Part shown: positions 25,062-33,224 of the stretch, piece by piece
Position numbering within the stretch: position 1 is the stretch's first letter
How the letters are laid out: every line of letters starts with the position of its first letter
NCBI RefSeq assembly: GCF_004000745.1
Contig: NZ_BILV01000013.1
Span: 43,773-107,772 of the forward strand
From: Paenibacillus barengoltzii NBRC 101215
GTDB lineage: Bacteria > Bacillota > Bacilli > Paenibacillales > Paenibacillaceae
DNA length: 64,000 nt
Direction of reading: 5' to 3'
Translations under genes and position numbers: made by a program
Notes under the pieces: model-generated
Told to the model about the DNA's origin: nothing
What the model saw: the letters and a program-made list of their open reading frames with translations, nothing else
Databases searched by the model: none

Positions 25062-25772
25062 TTAGTGGATCGCTTCTTGGACTGACGATCCCGATTGCTT
25101 CAACTCATGTAGCCGCTTCAGCAAATCCCTCATCCGGATGGGGATTTCCCGCTTCAGCTCTTCCCAGGTAACGAGCATGTCGAGGGACCACTCAAAAGGA
25201 TGGTAGGTGCCGGCAATATTAAACTGGAAGCCGCGAAGATGCTCGGTTGCGAGTGCGTCCGCCTCGGGCAGCGTCTTATACATGCCGTGCAGCATGTCGG
25301 GCTCCAGAACGCCGTCTTTTCCTGCATGTGCTCCGGTTGCCAGGTGCAGGTCGGGAAGCAGCTCGAACAGATCGCGGATTGGAGAGAAGGCGTGTTTTCC
25401 CGGCTGGCAATATAAGCTGATACGTCCATCTGGCCCTACGTTCGTTTTGCCGGGAGCGATACCTTTGAGGTATCTACCATGAAAACTGGCTTCACAATCG
25501 ACAACGGCACCTTGTGGAGACAGGAAGATCCACATATGCTCCAGATCGTAAAGATGTGTAATATCGTAGTCCCAGTAGACGGCATATTCAATAACCGATC
25601 CAACACGCTCCCCGTCCACTAACAACATTCGTTTGAATGAAGGAGACGGACCGGTTTCCGTCAGCACCGTAACGCCAACCCGAATGGGACGGAACGGCTC
25701 GTGTTCATCAATGAGCATACGCGGGATATGATGAAAGGCTAATTCCCGCCAATTCACATTGTTCACCAGCAA
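25062..25772 (-). CDS. Conserved hypothetical protein
   Basis: A 236-residue soluble protein with no signal peptide or membrane segment. The centre reads YDLEHMWIFLSPQGAVVDCEASFHG, with later LYCQPGKHAFSP and ATGAHAGKDGVLEPDM. The DxEH...HG spacing recalls the Vps62/NPP1-type fold, but the match is weak and I do not assign it. A TTG start at 25772 follows GGAGG with 8 bases spacing. It is a single gene with no obvious partner. Confidence 0.7.
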   Translation of the reverse strand: MLVNNVNWRELAFHHIPRMLIDEHEPFRPIRVGVTVLTETGPSPSFKRMLLVDGERVGSVIEYAVYWDYDITHLYDLEHMWIFLSPQGAVVDCEASFHGRYLKGIAPGKTNVGPDGRISLYCQPGKHAFSPIRDLFELLPDLHLATGAHAGKDGVLEPDMLHGMYKTLPEADALATEHLRGFQFNIAGTYHPFEWSLDMLVTWEELKREIPIRMRDLLKRLHELKQSGSSVQEAIH

Positions 25773-26163
25773 GTTAATCGCCTCCAGTTATTTTTCAATG
25801 GGATTCGTGACCAGATAAGCGTAGCACGTGTTCTTCAATTCTGTATTAAGTTGGGAATACCAGCTTTTTGATCATGTTCCTTTGTTCTTATGTATATGGT
25901 TTGTGAAACTGACAACATTCGTCGATATCCTGAAGATGAAATTTAGCTTGGAAACGCATCAGACAAGGCGTTGCCGACTACATTGGTATTAAAGAAAGCG
26001 ATTTCATGAATAGGGGTAGCTTTCTCGGTTGAGGTCAGTGTATCATAGTTTTTGTAAGAAGTAATTTGTATAGTGAAACGTTATTGATATACGACCCGGC
26101 TGGAGATAGGTCCATATCCGAAGCTGGGTCCCGTTATTTACGAAACAGAAAGGATTGAAGCTG
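25773..26163. other. Intergenic stretch with no clear gene
   Basis: About 390 bases between a minus-strand and a plus-strand gene. The minus-side ribosome binding site is at its left edge. The centre (25900-26035) has a 30-codon open stretch ending GIKESDFMNRGSFLG before a TGA at ~26034, with no start or ribosome binding site; it may be a remnant of something unrecognised. At 26066-26093 there is a possible -35/-10 pair (TTGTAT, 16 bases, TATACG), then the hairpin at 26094. Confidence 0.5.
26094..26129 (+). promoter_or_regulatory. Leader hairpin ACCCGGCT/AGCTGGGT before a GNAT gene
   Basis: Stem 26094-26101 with 26122-26129 (one G-T pair) and a 20-base loop, then CCCGTTATTTACG and the GAAAGGA ribosome binding site. 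Sequence and placement resemble the hairpins at 9153 and 20842. Confidence 0.45.
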
Positions 26164-26670
26164 ATGGATTCACTGCTGATCCGTCCGGCAACACTGAACG
26201 ACATCGACGGCATTCGAGAGGTAGCTGTGGAAACCTGGAACAGCACTTATGAAATGATTTATCCGGAGCATTTTATCGCCACGTATTTGACCCACGCCTA
26301 TGCCAAGAGCAGCTTAGAGCAAAGCATCACACTGGACGAAGCGCAAGCCGCGCGGAAGTTCCTGGTCGCGGAATGGGAAGGAGAGATCGTTGGGTTTGGC
26401 CAACTGTCGGAAGCGGATGATGAAGGGGTTAGTGAGCTGACTCGACTTTATATCTTAAAAGAGCATCAGCGCAAGGGCATTGGCAAGAAGTTGCTGAATG
26501 AATTAATTCGTCTGAACCCATTAATCACTGAAATTTACGCCTGGTGTGAACGTGAGAACGACATCGGCACGCTCTTTTATAAATCCAATGGATTTGTATA
26601 TACCGAAGAAAAAGAAGAAGTTCTGTTCGATTATCGCACCATGATGGCCAAATATGTGAAAAAAATCTAA
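26164..26670 (+). CDS. GNAT family N-acetyltransferase (PaiA-like)
   Basis: A 168-residue GNAT. The opening IRPATLNDIDGIREVAVETW followed by TYEMIYPEHFI and later LYILKEHQRKGIGKKLLNE (CoA motif QRKGIG) is typical of the PaiA-like/spermidine-type subgroup; the end is FYKSNGFVYTEEKEEVLFDY. ATG 26164 (GAAAGGA upstream) is preferred to TTG 26155. Substrate unproven; polyamines are a family-based guess. A small gene follows after 20 bases. Confidence 0.86.
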   Translation: MDSLLIRPATLNDIDGIREVAVETWNSTYEMIYPEHFIATYLTHAYAKSSLEQSITLDEAQAARKFLVAEWEGEIVGFGQLSEADDEGVSELTRLYILKEHQRKGIGKKLLNELIRLNPLITEIYAWCERENDIGTLFYKSNGFVYTEEKEEVLFDYRTMMAKYVKKI

Positions 26671-26690
26671 CTCATTCATGGAGGCTTATT

Positions 26691-26918
26691 TTGGGGAACG
26701 TTGATAAACGCAATCGTTTGGATGAAGAGATTTTCACTTATGAAATCACGAAAAATCGAAAGGTGTTCATTTCTTGGAAAGGGCGCATGGTCACTACCCT
26801 TTCTGGGAAAGAAGCGGAGAAATTTATCACGCGGATTCAAAGCGCGGCGACACCCAAAGAAGCCCAGCTGATCATGGCAAAAGCCACGGGACATTTTAAA
26901 CATGGCAACGAAAAATAG
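26691..26918 (+). CDS. Small hypothetical protein (75 aa)
   Basis: A 75-residue basic soluble protein with a TTG start six bases after GGAGG. It contains IFTYEITKNRKVFISWKGRMV, then a helix GKEAEKFITRIQSAATPKEAQLIMAKATG. No domain is recognised. It lies directly after the GNAT gene (20 bases) and before the amj remnant. Confidence 0.7.
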   Translation: MGNVDKRNRLDEEIFTYEITKNRKVFISWKGRMVTTLSGKEAEKFITRIQSAATPKEAQLIMAKATGHFKHGNEK

Positions 26919-26945
26919 CGGAAGTTTATTGGAGAGGGAAGTAAA

Positions 26946-27163
26946 GTGACCACCTATCTGGTAATCGTATGCATCTTAACGTTGATTATTCATGCGGCGG
27001 AGACGCTGTCGTATTCCATACGCTATGCCGGTGTGAAGCTGAATAAAATGCTGGGGAGGATCTATATATGTTGATGGGCGCGAGGTTTCTCGGAACATTA
27101 GCGGCGCAACTGATCATCTTCCCTGCTGCATATATGATTTCTATGGTGGTACAGTGGATTTAG
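26946..27163 (+). pseudogene. amj: Probable amj (lipid II flippase) remnant with internal deletion
   Basis: A GTG start after GGAGAGGG opens 42 codons beginning VTTYLVIVCILTLIIHAAET with SYSIRYAGVKLNK, which I recognise as the N-terminus of Amj/YdaH, the alternative lipid II flippase. The frame ends at 27074, but an overlapping frame from 27068 gives GARFLGTLAAQLIIFPAAYMISM to a TAG at 27163, resembling the C-terminus of that family. From memory intact Amj is about 260-270 residues, so some 190 residues and the frame appear lost. Not functional as Amj; two short membrane peptides could still be made. Confidence 0.55.
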
Positions 27164-27190
27164 ACTTCTATCCGAAAGGTTGCGATTCAG

Positions 27191-27817
27191 ATGTCGGACT
27201 CGATTCCGCAGCTGCAATGGCTGGAGTGGGCTAAGCAAATTCAGGCCATTAGTCAGGCTGGGCTGGCCTATTCCAAAGACATGTACGATCTTGAACGCTT
27301 TCAGATGTTGCGTGAGCTGAGCGTGGAAATTGTCAGCCGTTATACCGAAGTGGAGACGGAGAAGGTTAAAGCGCTGTTCGCCAATGAAACCGGCTATGCT
27401 ACCCCTAAGGTGGATGTGCGCGGCGTAGTGTTTCAGGATGACCGAATTTTGCTCGTACGAGAACGAGTTGATGGGGCGTGGTCATTGCCGGGAGGTTGGG
27501 CCGACATCGGTCTATCGCCTAAAGAGGTTGCGGTTAAAGAAGTGAAGGAGGAAGCCGGTCTTACCGTCTTTCCGGTGCGGTTAATGGCGGTGTTGGACAA
27601 GAAATTCCACGATCATCCCCCGGAGGCGTACCATATCTACAAAATCTTTATATTGTGCGAGATCGGCGGAGGTCACGCAGAAGCTGGAATGGAAACTTTG
27701 GAGGTCGGATTTTTCGGTCGTGACGAGCTTCCGCCTTTATCGCTTGAACGAAATACGCCCAAACAGATTCAACGCCTGTTTGAGATGCGGCACAGCACCG
27801 AAGTATGGTTCGACTAA
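27191..27817 (+). CDS. Nudix hydrolase with N-terminal 'hydrolase of nucleoside diphosphates' domain
   Basis: A 208-residue Nudix protein. The first ~60 residues (WLEWAKQIQAISQAGLAYSKDMYDLERF) are the helical Nudix_N module, and the catalytic box runs from GGWADIGLSP to KEVKEEAGL. This arrangement matches the CDP-choline/ADP-ribose-pyrophosphatase-like group of Bacilli. AAAGG lies ~11 bases before the ATG. Cytoplasmic; likely splits X-linked nucleoside diphosphates. It is followed after 35 bases by a membrane protein. Confidence 0.88.
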   Translation: MSDSIPQLQWLEWAKQIQAISQAGLAYSKDMYDLERFQMLRELSVEIVSRYTEVETEKVKALFANETGYATPKVDVRGVVFQDDRILLVRERVDGAWSLPGGWADIGLSPKEVAVKEVKEEAGLTVFPVRLMAVLDKKFHDHPPEAYHIYKIFILCEIGGGHAEAGMETLEVGFFGRDELPPLSLERNTPKQIQRLFEMRHSTEVWFD

Positions 27818-27852
27818 CGTGAGGCGATTCCTGAACGGAAGGCGGGACTCCC

Positions 27853-28167
27853 ATGTCTCCTAAACGAAAAACCTTCATTTTTCTAATTGTGTCGCAGCTC
27901 ATTTATGCGTTTTTTTCCGTGGCATGGTTGATTGTGCTTGGCATTTCCGCCTACCTCTTCCATGATTCAGGAGGGGTCCACCCAGGCATGCGAGCGTTAT
28001 TCGCGTATCTTCAGGCGTATCCTGGTGGTCTGCTGCTCGCTTTGATCCTGGGCTGGACTTATTTCGCCAAAGGCAAGTACAAACCGGCGGTTTGGTGGAA
28101 TCTGCTGCCGCTATTATGGGTGATTCCTTATCTCGGCATCTTTATTTATGCTAATTTTTTCGCTTAA
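27853..28167 (+). CDS. Small three-helix membrane protein
   Basis: A 104-residue protein with three hydrophobic helices (TFIFLIVSQLIYAFFSVAWLIV, YPGGLLLALILGWTYF, WWNLLPLLWVIPYLGIFIYA). No family recognised. It follows the Nudix gene by 35 bases and is probably cotranscribed. A weak ribosome binding site (GGAAGGCGGG) precedes the ATG. Confidence 0.65.
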   Translation: MSPKRKTFIFLIVSQLIYAFFSVAWLIVLGISAYLFHDSGGVHPGMRALFAYLQAYPGGLLLALILGWTYFAKGKYKPAVWWNLLPLLWVIPYLGIFIYANFFA

Positions 28168-28291
28168 ATTTCAAAATCCCAATGTACGTTATTCTATTCA
28201 ACCTCACGTTGGTTTTGGTATAGTAAAAACTAGGACTATTATTGATGTATCCCAAGCTGGGATCTACTAACGGATAGGAGAGAAGAGAGAG

Positions 28292-31090
28292 ATGAGCAAA
28301 TCGATGTTAGGCGTTCCTTTGGAAGGTTTCGCCGAGTACAGCAGAATTGCGGCAGCGGAAGGCGGCGTCCTGCTGAAAAATGAAAACGCTATGCTTCCGA
28401 TTCGAGCGCATGAAATTGTATCCGTTTTCGGCAGATGCCAAATTGATTACTATCGCAGCGGGACAGGCTCTGGCGGTGCGGTGAACGTCCCTTATGTCGT
28501 CAACATTTTGGACGGACTACGGGCGAATCCTCGCATCCAAGTAAATGAACAGCTGGCGAAGCAATATGAGCAGTGGATTGCCGAGAATCCGTTTGATAAC
28601 GGCGGAGGCGGTTGGGCTGCGGAGCCTTGGTGTCAGAAGGAAATGCCTTTAACCGACGAAATCGTAGCGCAAGCGAAGCAAGCATCATCCAAGGCAATCG
28701 TTATCATCGGCCGGACGGCCGGTGAGGATAAGGATAACGCCGATACCGAGGGAAGTTACCGGTTGACGGAACAAGAGCGCCTGAATCTGGAAACGGTTAC
28801 CCGGCATTTCGATCAAGTGGCTGTGTTGATGAACGTAGCCAATGTCATCGATATGAGCTGGATCAACGATCCCGTCCATCAAGGTCGGATTCGGGCAGTG
28901 ATGTTCGTATGGCAGGGCGGGATGATTGGCGGTCACGCCGTAGCTGACCTGCTCTCGGGGGATGTCACGCCGAGCGGTAAGCTGCCGGATACCATTGCCC
29001 ATCACATTGAAGATTATCCATCCACAGCCAACTTTGGCAGCGAAGAGCGGAATCTCTATGAAGAAGATATTTATGTAGGTTATCGCTACTTCGAAACATT
29101 TTGTCCGGACAAGGTGCTGTTCCCGTTTGGATATGGGCTCTCCTATACCTCCTTTGCCTGGAAAGTACAAGGGGTGAAGCTCGAAGGAGCAGGTACAGAT
29201 GCCCAACTGGAGGTCCAAGTGGAGGTAACGAATACCGGCTCGGAGTTTAGCGGGAAAGAAGTTATTCAGCTATACTATGAAGCCCCGCAGGGCGTATTGG
29301 GCAAACCGGCCCGGGCGCTTGGGGCGTTCGCGAAAACGAAGCTGCTTCAGCCCGGGGAGTCCGATGTGCTGACCTTGCAACTGCCGGTACGGCGGATGGC
29401 GTCCTATGATGATGGCGGCTATACCGGGCATAAATCCTGTTATGTGTTGGAAGCTGGCGACTATGAGTTTCATGTAGGTAACAGCATCCGAAATACGGAG
29501 CGGGTAACAGTGGACGGGAAAGCAGCCTACCAGTTGGCAGAACTGATGGTTGTGGAGCAACTGGAGGAAGCTGCAGCGCCTACGCAACGTTTCTCGCGGT
29601 TGAAACCAGGTAGCCGGAAGCCGGATGGGACGTATGAGATCGTCCGGGAGGAAGTGCCTCAACGTACTATTTCGCTGAAGGAACGCATCGAAAGAAGACT
29701 GCCGGAAGCCTATCCGCAAACGGGGAACCGCGGAATTAAATTAAAGGACGTGCAAGCCGGTAAAGCAAGCCTGGAGGAGTTCGTTGCCCAACTGAGCGAT
29801 GAGGACCTGGCTACGATCGTACGCGGCGAGGGCATGAGCAGTCCGAAGGTGACACCTGGAACAGCTTCCGCTTTTGGCGGAGTGGGAGAGAACCTGTTGG
29901 AGTACGGAATCCCGGTGGCCTGTACCGCCGATGGCCCTTCCGGCATCCGTATGGACAGCGGCTTGAAAGCAACTCAGCTGCCAATCGGAACGTTATTGGC
30001 ATCCAGCTGGGATGTTGACCTCGTAGAATCGTTGTATGTGCTGGAGGGCAAAGAGCTCCTGCAAAATGAAATCGACACCCTGCTTGGTCCGGGGATTAAC
30101 ATCCATCGCCATCCGTTAAATGGACGGAACTTCGAGTATTTTTCCGAGGACCCTTATTTGACAGGTTGCTTTGCGTCAGCGGTGACACGGGGCATTAAGA
30201 AGGGCGGTTCGTCCGCAACGGTGAAGCATTTTGCCGGCAATAACCAAGAGAAGGCGCGTTCGAAAGTGGATGCGGTCGTCTCTGAACGCGCGTTACGCGA
30301 GATTTATTTGAAGGGCTTCGAAATGGCGGTCAAAGAAGGGGAAGCCACATCGATCATGACTTCCTATAACCCGGTGAACGGGCATTGGGCGGCCTCCAAC
30401 TATGATCTGAATACGACGATTCTCCGCAATGAATGGGGATATCAGGGCATTGTCATGACGGACTGGTGGGCGGTCATGAACGACTGCGTAGAAGGCGGAC
30501 CGGCTGATTTGAAGAACACGTCCTTTATGGTACGCGCGCAGAACGATCTGTATATGGTCGTGAACAACGATGGGGCGGAAATCAACTCGCTGGGGGATAA
30601 TACGCTGGAAGCGTTAGCCAACGGAACCTTGACGGTGGGAGAATTGCAACGGTGCGCCATGAATATTTGCCGATTCTTACTGAACGCTCCAGCATTAGCG
30701 CGGGAACCGAAACCGGTTCACGAAGTCCGCCTAATCCAGGCCGCTCAAGGCGATCTTCCGATTGCCAGCGCAGGAGTGAACGTATATACGCTGTCTCGTT
30801 CACAAAGCGCCAAGGTTTTGGCGAATGCTGAAACTGCGGTGGTGAAGGTTCAAGAGGCTGGGGTGTACACGGTCACTGCGCATATCCGATACGAAGCGAT
30901 GAACTTGTCGCAGTCGGCTTGCAATCTGCTGCTGAACGGTGAGCTCTTGACTACCGTACAGACGAACGGTACGCTCGGCAGATGGGTGACGCAGAAGCAG
31001 CTTCGGATTGAGCTGACGGAGGGCGATTACGAGCTGAAGTTTGATTATATCAAGCCAGGGCTGGAGATTGAGTGGATCGAGTTTATTTAA
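28292..31090 (+). CDS. GH3 beta-glycosidase with swapped domain order
   Basis: A 932-residue cytoplasmic glycosidase (no signal peptide). The order is inverted relative to usual GH3: the GH3 C-terminal-type domain comes first (~15-275: GGVLLKNENAMLP, VIIGRTAGEDKD, FPFGYGLSYTSF), then a fibronectin-III-like domain (~285-400), then the GH3 TIM barrel (~470-790: TADGPSGIR, NFEYFSEDPYL, VKHFAGNNQE, VMTDWW with nucleophile D724). A ~100-residue C-terminal beta domain follows. The same swap is known in Ruminococcus and Butyrivibrio enzymes. GATAGGAGAG precedes the ATG. Likely beta-glucosidase acting on imported oligosaccharides. Confidence 0.9.
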   Translation: MSKSMLGVPLEGFAEYSRIAAAEGGVLLKNENAMLPIRAHEIVSVFGRCQIDYYRSGTGSGGAVNVPYVVNILDGLRANPRIQVNEQLAKQYEQWIAENPFDNGGGGWAAEPWCQKEMPLTDEIVAQAKQASSKAIVIIGRTAGEDKDNADTEGSYRLTEQERLNLETVTRHFDQVAVLMNVANVIDMSWINDPVHQGRIRAVMFVWQGGMIGGHAVADLLSGDVTPSGKLPDTIAHHIEDYPSTANFGSEERNLYEEDIYVGYRYFETFCPDKVLFPFGYGLSYTSFAWKVQGVKLEGAGTDAQLEVQVEVTNTGSEFSGKEVIQLYYEAPQGVLGKPARALGAFAKTKLLQPGESDVLTLQLPVRRMASYDDGGYTGHKSCYVLEAGDYEFHVGNSIRNTERVTVDGKAAYQLAELMVVEQLEEAAAPTQRFSRLKPGSRKPDGTYEIVREEVPQRTISLKERIERRLPEAYPQTGNRGIKLKDVQAGKASLEEFVAQLSDEDLATIVRGEGMSSPKVTPGTASAFGGVGENLLEYGIPVACTADGPSGIRMDSGLKATQLPIGTLLASSWDVDLVESLYVLEGKELLQNEIDTLLGPGINIHRHPLNGRNFEYFSEDPYLTGCFASAVTRGIKKGGSSATVKHFAGNNQEKARSKVDAVVSERALREIYLKGFEMAVKEGEATSIMTSYNPVNGHWAASNYDLNTTILRNEWGYQGIVMTDWWAVMNDCVEGGPADLKNTSFMVRAQNDLYMVVNNDGAEINSLGDNTLEALANGTLTVGELQRCAMNICRFLLNAPALAREPKPVHEVRLIQAAQGDLPIASAGVNVYTLSRSQSAKVLANAETAVVKVQEAGVYTVTAHIRYEAMNLSQSACNLLLNGELLTTVQTNGTLGRWVTQKQLRIELTEGDYELKFDYIKPGLEIEWIEFI

Positions 31091-31099
31091 CCAAATAAC

Positions 31100-31136
31100 A
31101 AAGGGATGTGCCCCATAGCGGGGTACATCCCTTTTT
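31100..31136. terminator. Terminator between GH3 and siderophore-binding genes
   Basis: Stem AAAGGGATGTgCCCC / GGGGtACATCCCTTT with a 5-base loop and TTTTT on the plus side; A-rich flank allows minus-strand use too. Confidence 0.88.
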
Positions 31137-31156
31137 CATTTTGATCAACTTCAGCG

Positions 31157-32140
31157 TTAAGGCAATGAGAGGAATCCTTCTTTGAAGATTCCCAGCAAAT
31201 ACTCCAGCGTGATCGGATCGCTGTAGGTTGAAGCGGCGGTATCGATCTCAATCACATGGCCGTTTTTGACGGCCGGGATATTCTTCCACGTATTCGATTG
31301 CAAGAACTCGTTTTGAGCCTCTTTGTTCTGACTTAATACGATGTAATCTCCGGCGTACTCAGGAATGATTTCGTTGGATAAGGTGTAGTAGCCCGGGCCC
31401 AACGCATCTTGTTTGGCTTTCTCCGGCATGTTCAGCTCCATCATCTGATACAACAGTTCCGTTCCGCGAGCCCAGTTGTCCCCAAATACATAGAAGTTCT
31501 TCGTATCATATTCAAGTACAGACACGGTGGCGTCTTTGCCGATCTTGGCCTTAATCTCTTCACCTGCAGCTTTGGCCCGCTTCGTGAAATCCTCAACCCA
31601 AGCTTTGGCTTCAGCTTCCTTGTTAAGCACTTTTCCGATTTCGACTTGCTGGGCTAAATAGTCCAGTTTGCCCCAGGTATAAACGATCGTTGGCGCGATA
31701 TCGCTAAGTTTATCGAGATTTTTCATATGCGATCCGGCGATGATCAAATCCGGTTCCAAAGCGAAGATTTGCTCTGGATTGTCTTCGGACACGATGGCGA
31801 CGTCCTTTAATTTCTCGGTAAACAGAGGGTTATTCATCGTCCAGGTGTCAACGCCCACCAATGTTCCACCCAGAGCCACAACGTTGGGAGCGTAGGATAG
31901 AGCCACGATGCGCTTCGGCTGGGCAGGAATTTCGATCGGACCGTTCTCCGATTGATATGTAACCGTGCCGGAAGCCGTCTCCGTTCCTGCGGAGTCGTTT
32001 CCGCCCGTCTGATTTGCCGTCCCTTCCGATGAGGTATTGGCCGCTGCATTAGCCGCTGAATTTTGCTGTGTTGTTTCATTACCGCAAGCACCTGCCAAAA
32101 CCGTGAAGGCTAAAATGAGGGGAATAAACAGCTTCTTCAT
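31157..32140 (-). CDS. Iron-siderophore ABC transporter substrate-binding lipoprotein
   Basis: A 327-residue lipoprotein: signal with lipobox LAGAC (Cys ~19), an Asn/Ser/Thr-rich linker, then a class III (FecB/FhuD-like) binding domain (PKRIVALSYAPNVVALGG, PEQIFALEPDLIIAG, VSVLEYDTKNFYVFGDN). ATG 32140 is chosen over an upstream in-frame ATG because AAGGAG is correctly placed. It sits behind a Fur-type box and sigma-A promoter. No permease or ATPase gene is adjacent, so it is an orphan binding protein that must use partners encoded elsewhere. Confidence 0.9.
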   Translation of the reverse strand: MKKLFIPLILAFTVLAGACGNETTQQNSAANAAANTSSEGTANQTGGNDSAGTETASGTVTYQSENGPIEIPAQPKRIVALSYAPNVVALGGTLVGVDTWTMNNPLFTEKLKDVAIVSEDNPEQIFALEPDLIIAGSHMKNLDKLSDIAPTIVYTWGKLDYLAQQVEIGKVLNKEAEAKAWVEDFTKRAKAAGEEIKAKIGKDATVSVLEYDTKNFYVFGDNWARGTELLYQMMELNMPEKAKQDALGPGYYTLSNEIIPEYAGDYIVLSQNKEAQNEFLQSNTWKNIPAVKNGHVIEIDTAASTYSDPITLEYLLGIFKEGFLSLP

Positions 32141-32168
32141 ATAGTGATTCTCCTTGTTCAGATATTTA

Positions 32169-32230
32169 TGATAATGATTCTCACTATCATCACTATGAAT
32201 CACAATACGAATTTCTTCCTGGTTTGTCAA
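32169..32230 (-). promoter_or_regulatory. Fur-box promoter of the siderophore-binding gene
   Basis: Reading minus: -35 TTGACA (32230-32225), 17-base spacer, -10 TATTGT (32207-32202), then TGATAATGATTCTCA as read on the plus strand at 32169-32183. That differs from the Bacillus Fur consensus TGATAATNATTATCA at one base. Iron repression just downstream of the transcription start is the natural reading. Confidence 0.8.
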
Positions 32231-32233
32231 TAC

Positions 32234-33079
32234 TCAATTGCCAAAGGTATCTTCCAGCAATTTTTTTAGCTTCGATTCGGTTGCGGTTCCTTCGATTGGG
32301 GTATACACACTGCAGCGTAAATCGGCATCTCCTTGAACCTGAAGTGAGGTTAAATTGTATAGCATTTTACCGGCTTTGGCATGGCGGAATTCGATCATGA
32401 CCTCTGGAGCCGCGCTGACTTCACTTTGATTCCAAAGCTCTTGGAAGTCCGGGAATTGTTGTGACATCCGATCGATAAATTGCGAATACCAAGGGTCGGC
32501 GACATATTGTCCATAATAGGCGCGAAAGATAGCCAGGAACCCCCGGACGAAATCGGGCCAGTTCACGGCGAGGCTGCGCAGCTCTTTCTTGGCAAACAGA
32601 AGATAAATTAGGTTGCGATCCTGCTCTGGAATATGTTCGAAGTCGACAAACACTTGGGCAGCAGCAGGATTCCAACCTACGATATGGCAGTGGCGGTCGG
32701 AGATGATCGTCGGGCAATATTTCAGCTCTCGCAAAATTTTATGGAGCGATGGGGTAATCACCGGCTCCTTCTCAACCCAATCGGGATGAAAGCCGCTGTC
32801 GGACGCCAAGTCGAACAAGTACTTGCGTTCATCGGCGTTGAGTCTAAGCGCTCCGGCGATTGCGTCCAGAACGGAGGGAGATACCTTAATATCCCGGCCT
32901 TGTTCCAGCCAGGTATACCATGTCGTGCTCACCCCGGCGAGCTGGGCGACCTCCTCGCGGCGCAGGCCGGGCGTTCGCCGGCGGGAGCCTGCTGGAAGGC
33001 CTACGGTATGGGGATGCAGCTTGGCGCGCTGCGTTTTTAAAAATTTGGATAAAGCCTCTAATCTCGGTTCTGTGCTCAT
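32234..33079 (-). CDS. XRE-family regulator with MmyB-like ligand domain
   Basis: A 281-residue regulator. Residues ~10-75 are an XRE helix-turn-helix (RRTPGLRREEVAQLAGVSTTWYTWLEQGRDIKVS), the hallmark opening of the MmyB/MLTR family. Residues ~95-270 are the MLTR ligand-binding domain (PTIISDRHCHIVGWNPAAAQVF, VNWPDFVRGFLAIFRAYYG). It is divergent from fabF, and an inverted repeat GTTATC-N11-GATAAC overlaps its own -10. AGGAGG lies ~10 bases before the start. Likely autoregulated; possible fatty-acid link through fabF. Confidence 0.87.
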   Translation of the reverse strand: MSTEPRLEALSKFLKTQRAKLHPHTVGLPAGSRRRTPGLRREEVAQLAGVSTTWYTWLEQGRDIKVSPSVLDAIAGALRLNADERKYLFDLASDSGFHPDWVEKEPVITPSLHKILRELKYCPTIISDRHCHIVGWNPAAAQVFVDFEHIPEQDRNLIYLLFAKKELRSLAVNWPDFVRGFLAIFRAYYGQYVADPWYSQFIDRMSQQFPDFQELWNQSEVSAAPEVMIEFRHAKAGKMLYNLTSLQVQGDADLRCSVYTPIEGTATESKLKKLLEDTFGN

Positions 33080-33114
33080 CGGCAGAGTTCCTCCTGGAAA
33101 AACGCGCTTATGAT

Positions 33115-33172
33115 GTTATCAATTATACTAGGATAACTAAAAACTTGTAATAGGATACTTTGCAGCTACAAT
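33115..33172. promoter_or_regulatory. Divergent promoters and operator between the XRE regulator and fabF
   Basis: fabF side: -35 TTGTAA (33145-33150), 16-base spacer, -10 TACAAT (33167-33172). XRE side: -10 TATAAT (33127-33122) with a -35 overlapping the same 33145-33150 bases on the other strand. The inverted repeat GTTATC (33115-33120) / GATAAC (33132-33137) straddles the XRE -10, and AGGATA motifs recur at 33130 and 33152. This fits a regulator that controls both genes. Confidence 0.62.
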
Positions 33173-33224
33173 AGATAACAAGTTTGTACTTCCTATGTAT
33201 GAAATGTCTGAAGGAGGATGTTTT

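Noticed and set aside
33115..33172. FapR box in the fabF promoter
   Set aside because: The repeats present (GTTATC/GATAAC, AGGATA) do not match the FapR consensus; the adjacent XRE regulator is a better candidate.
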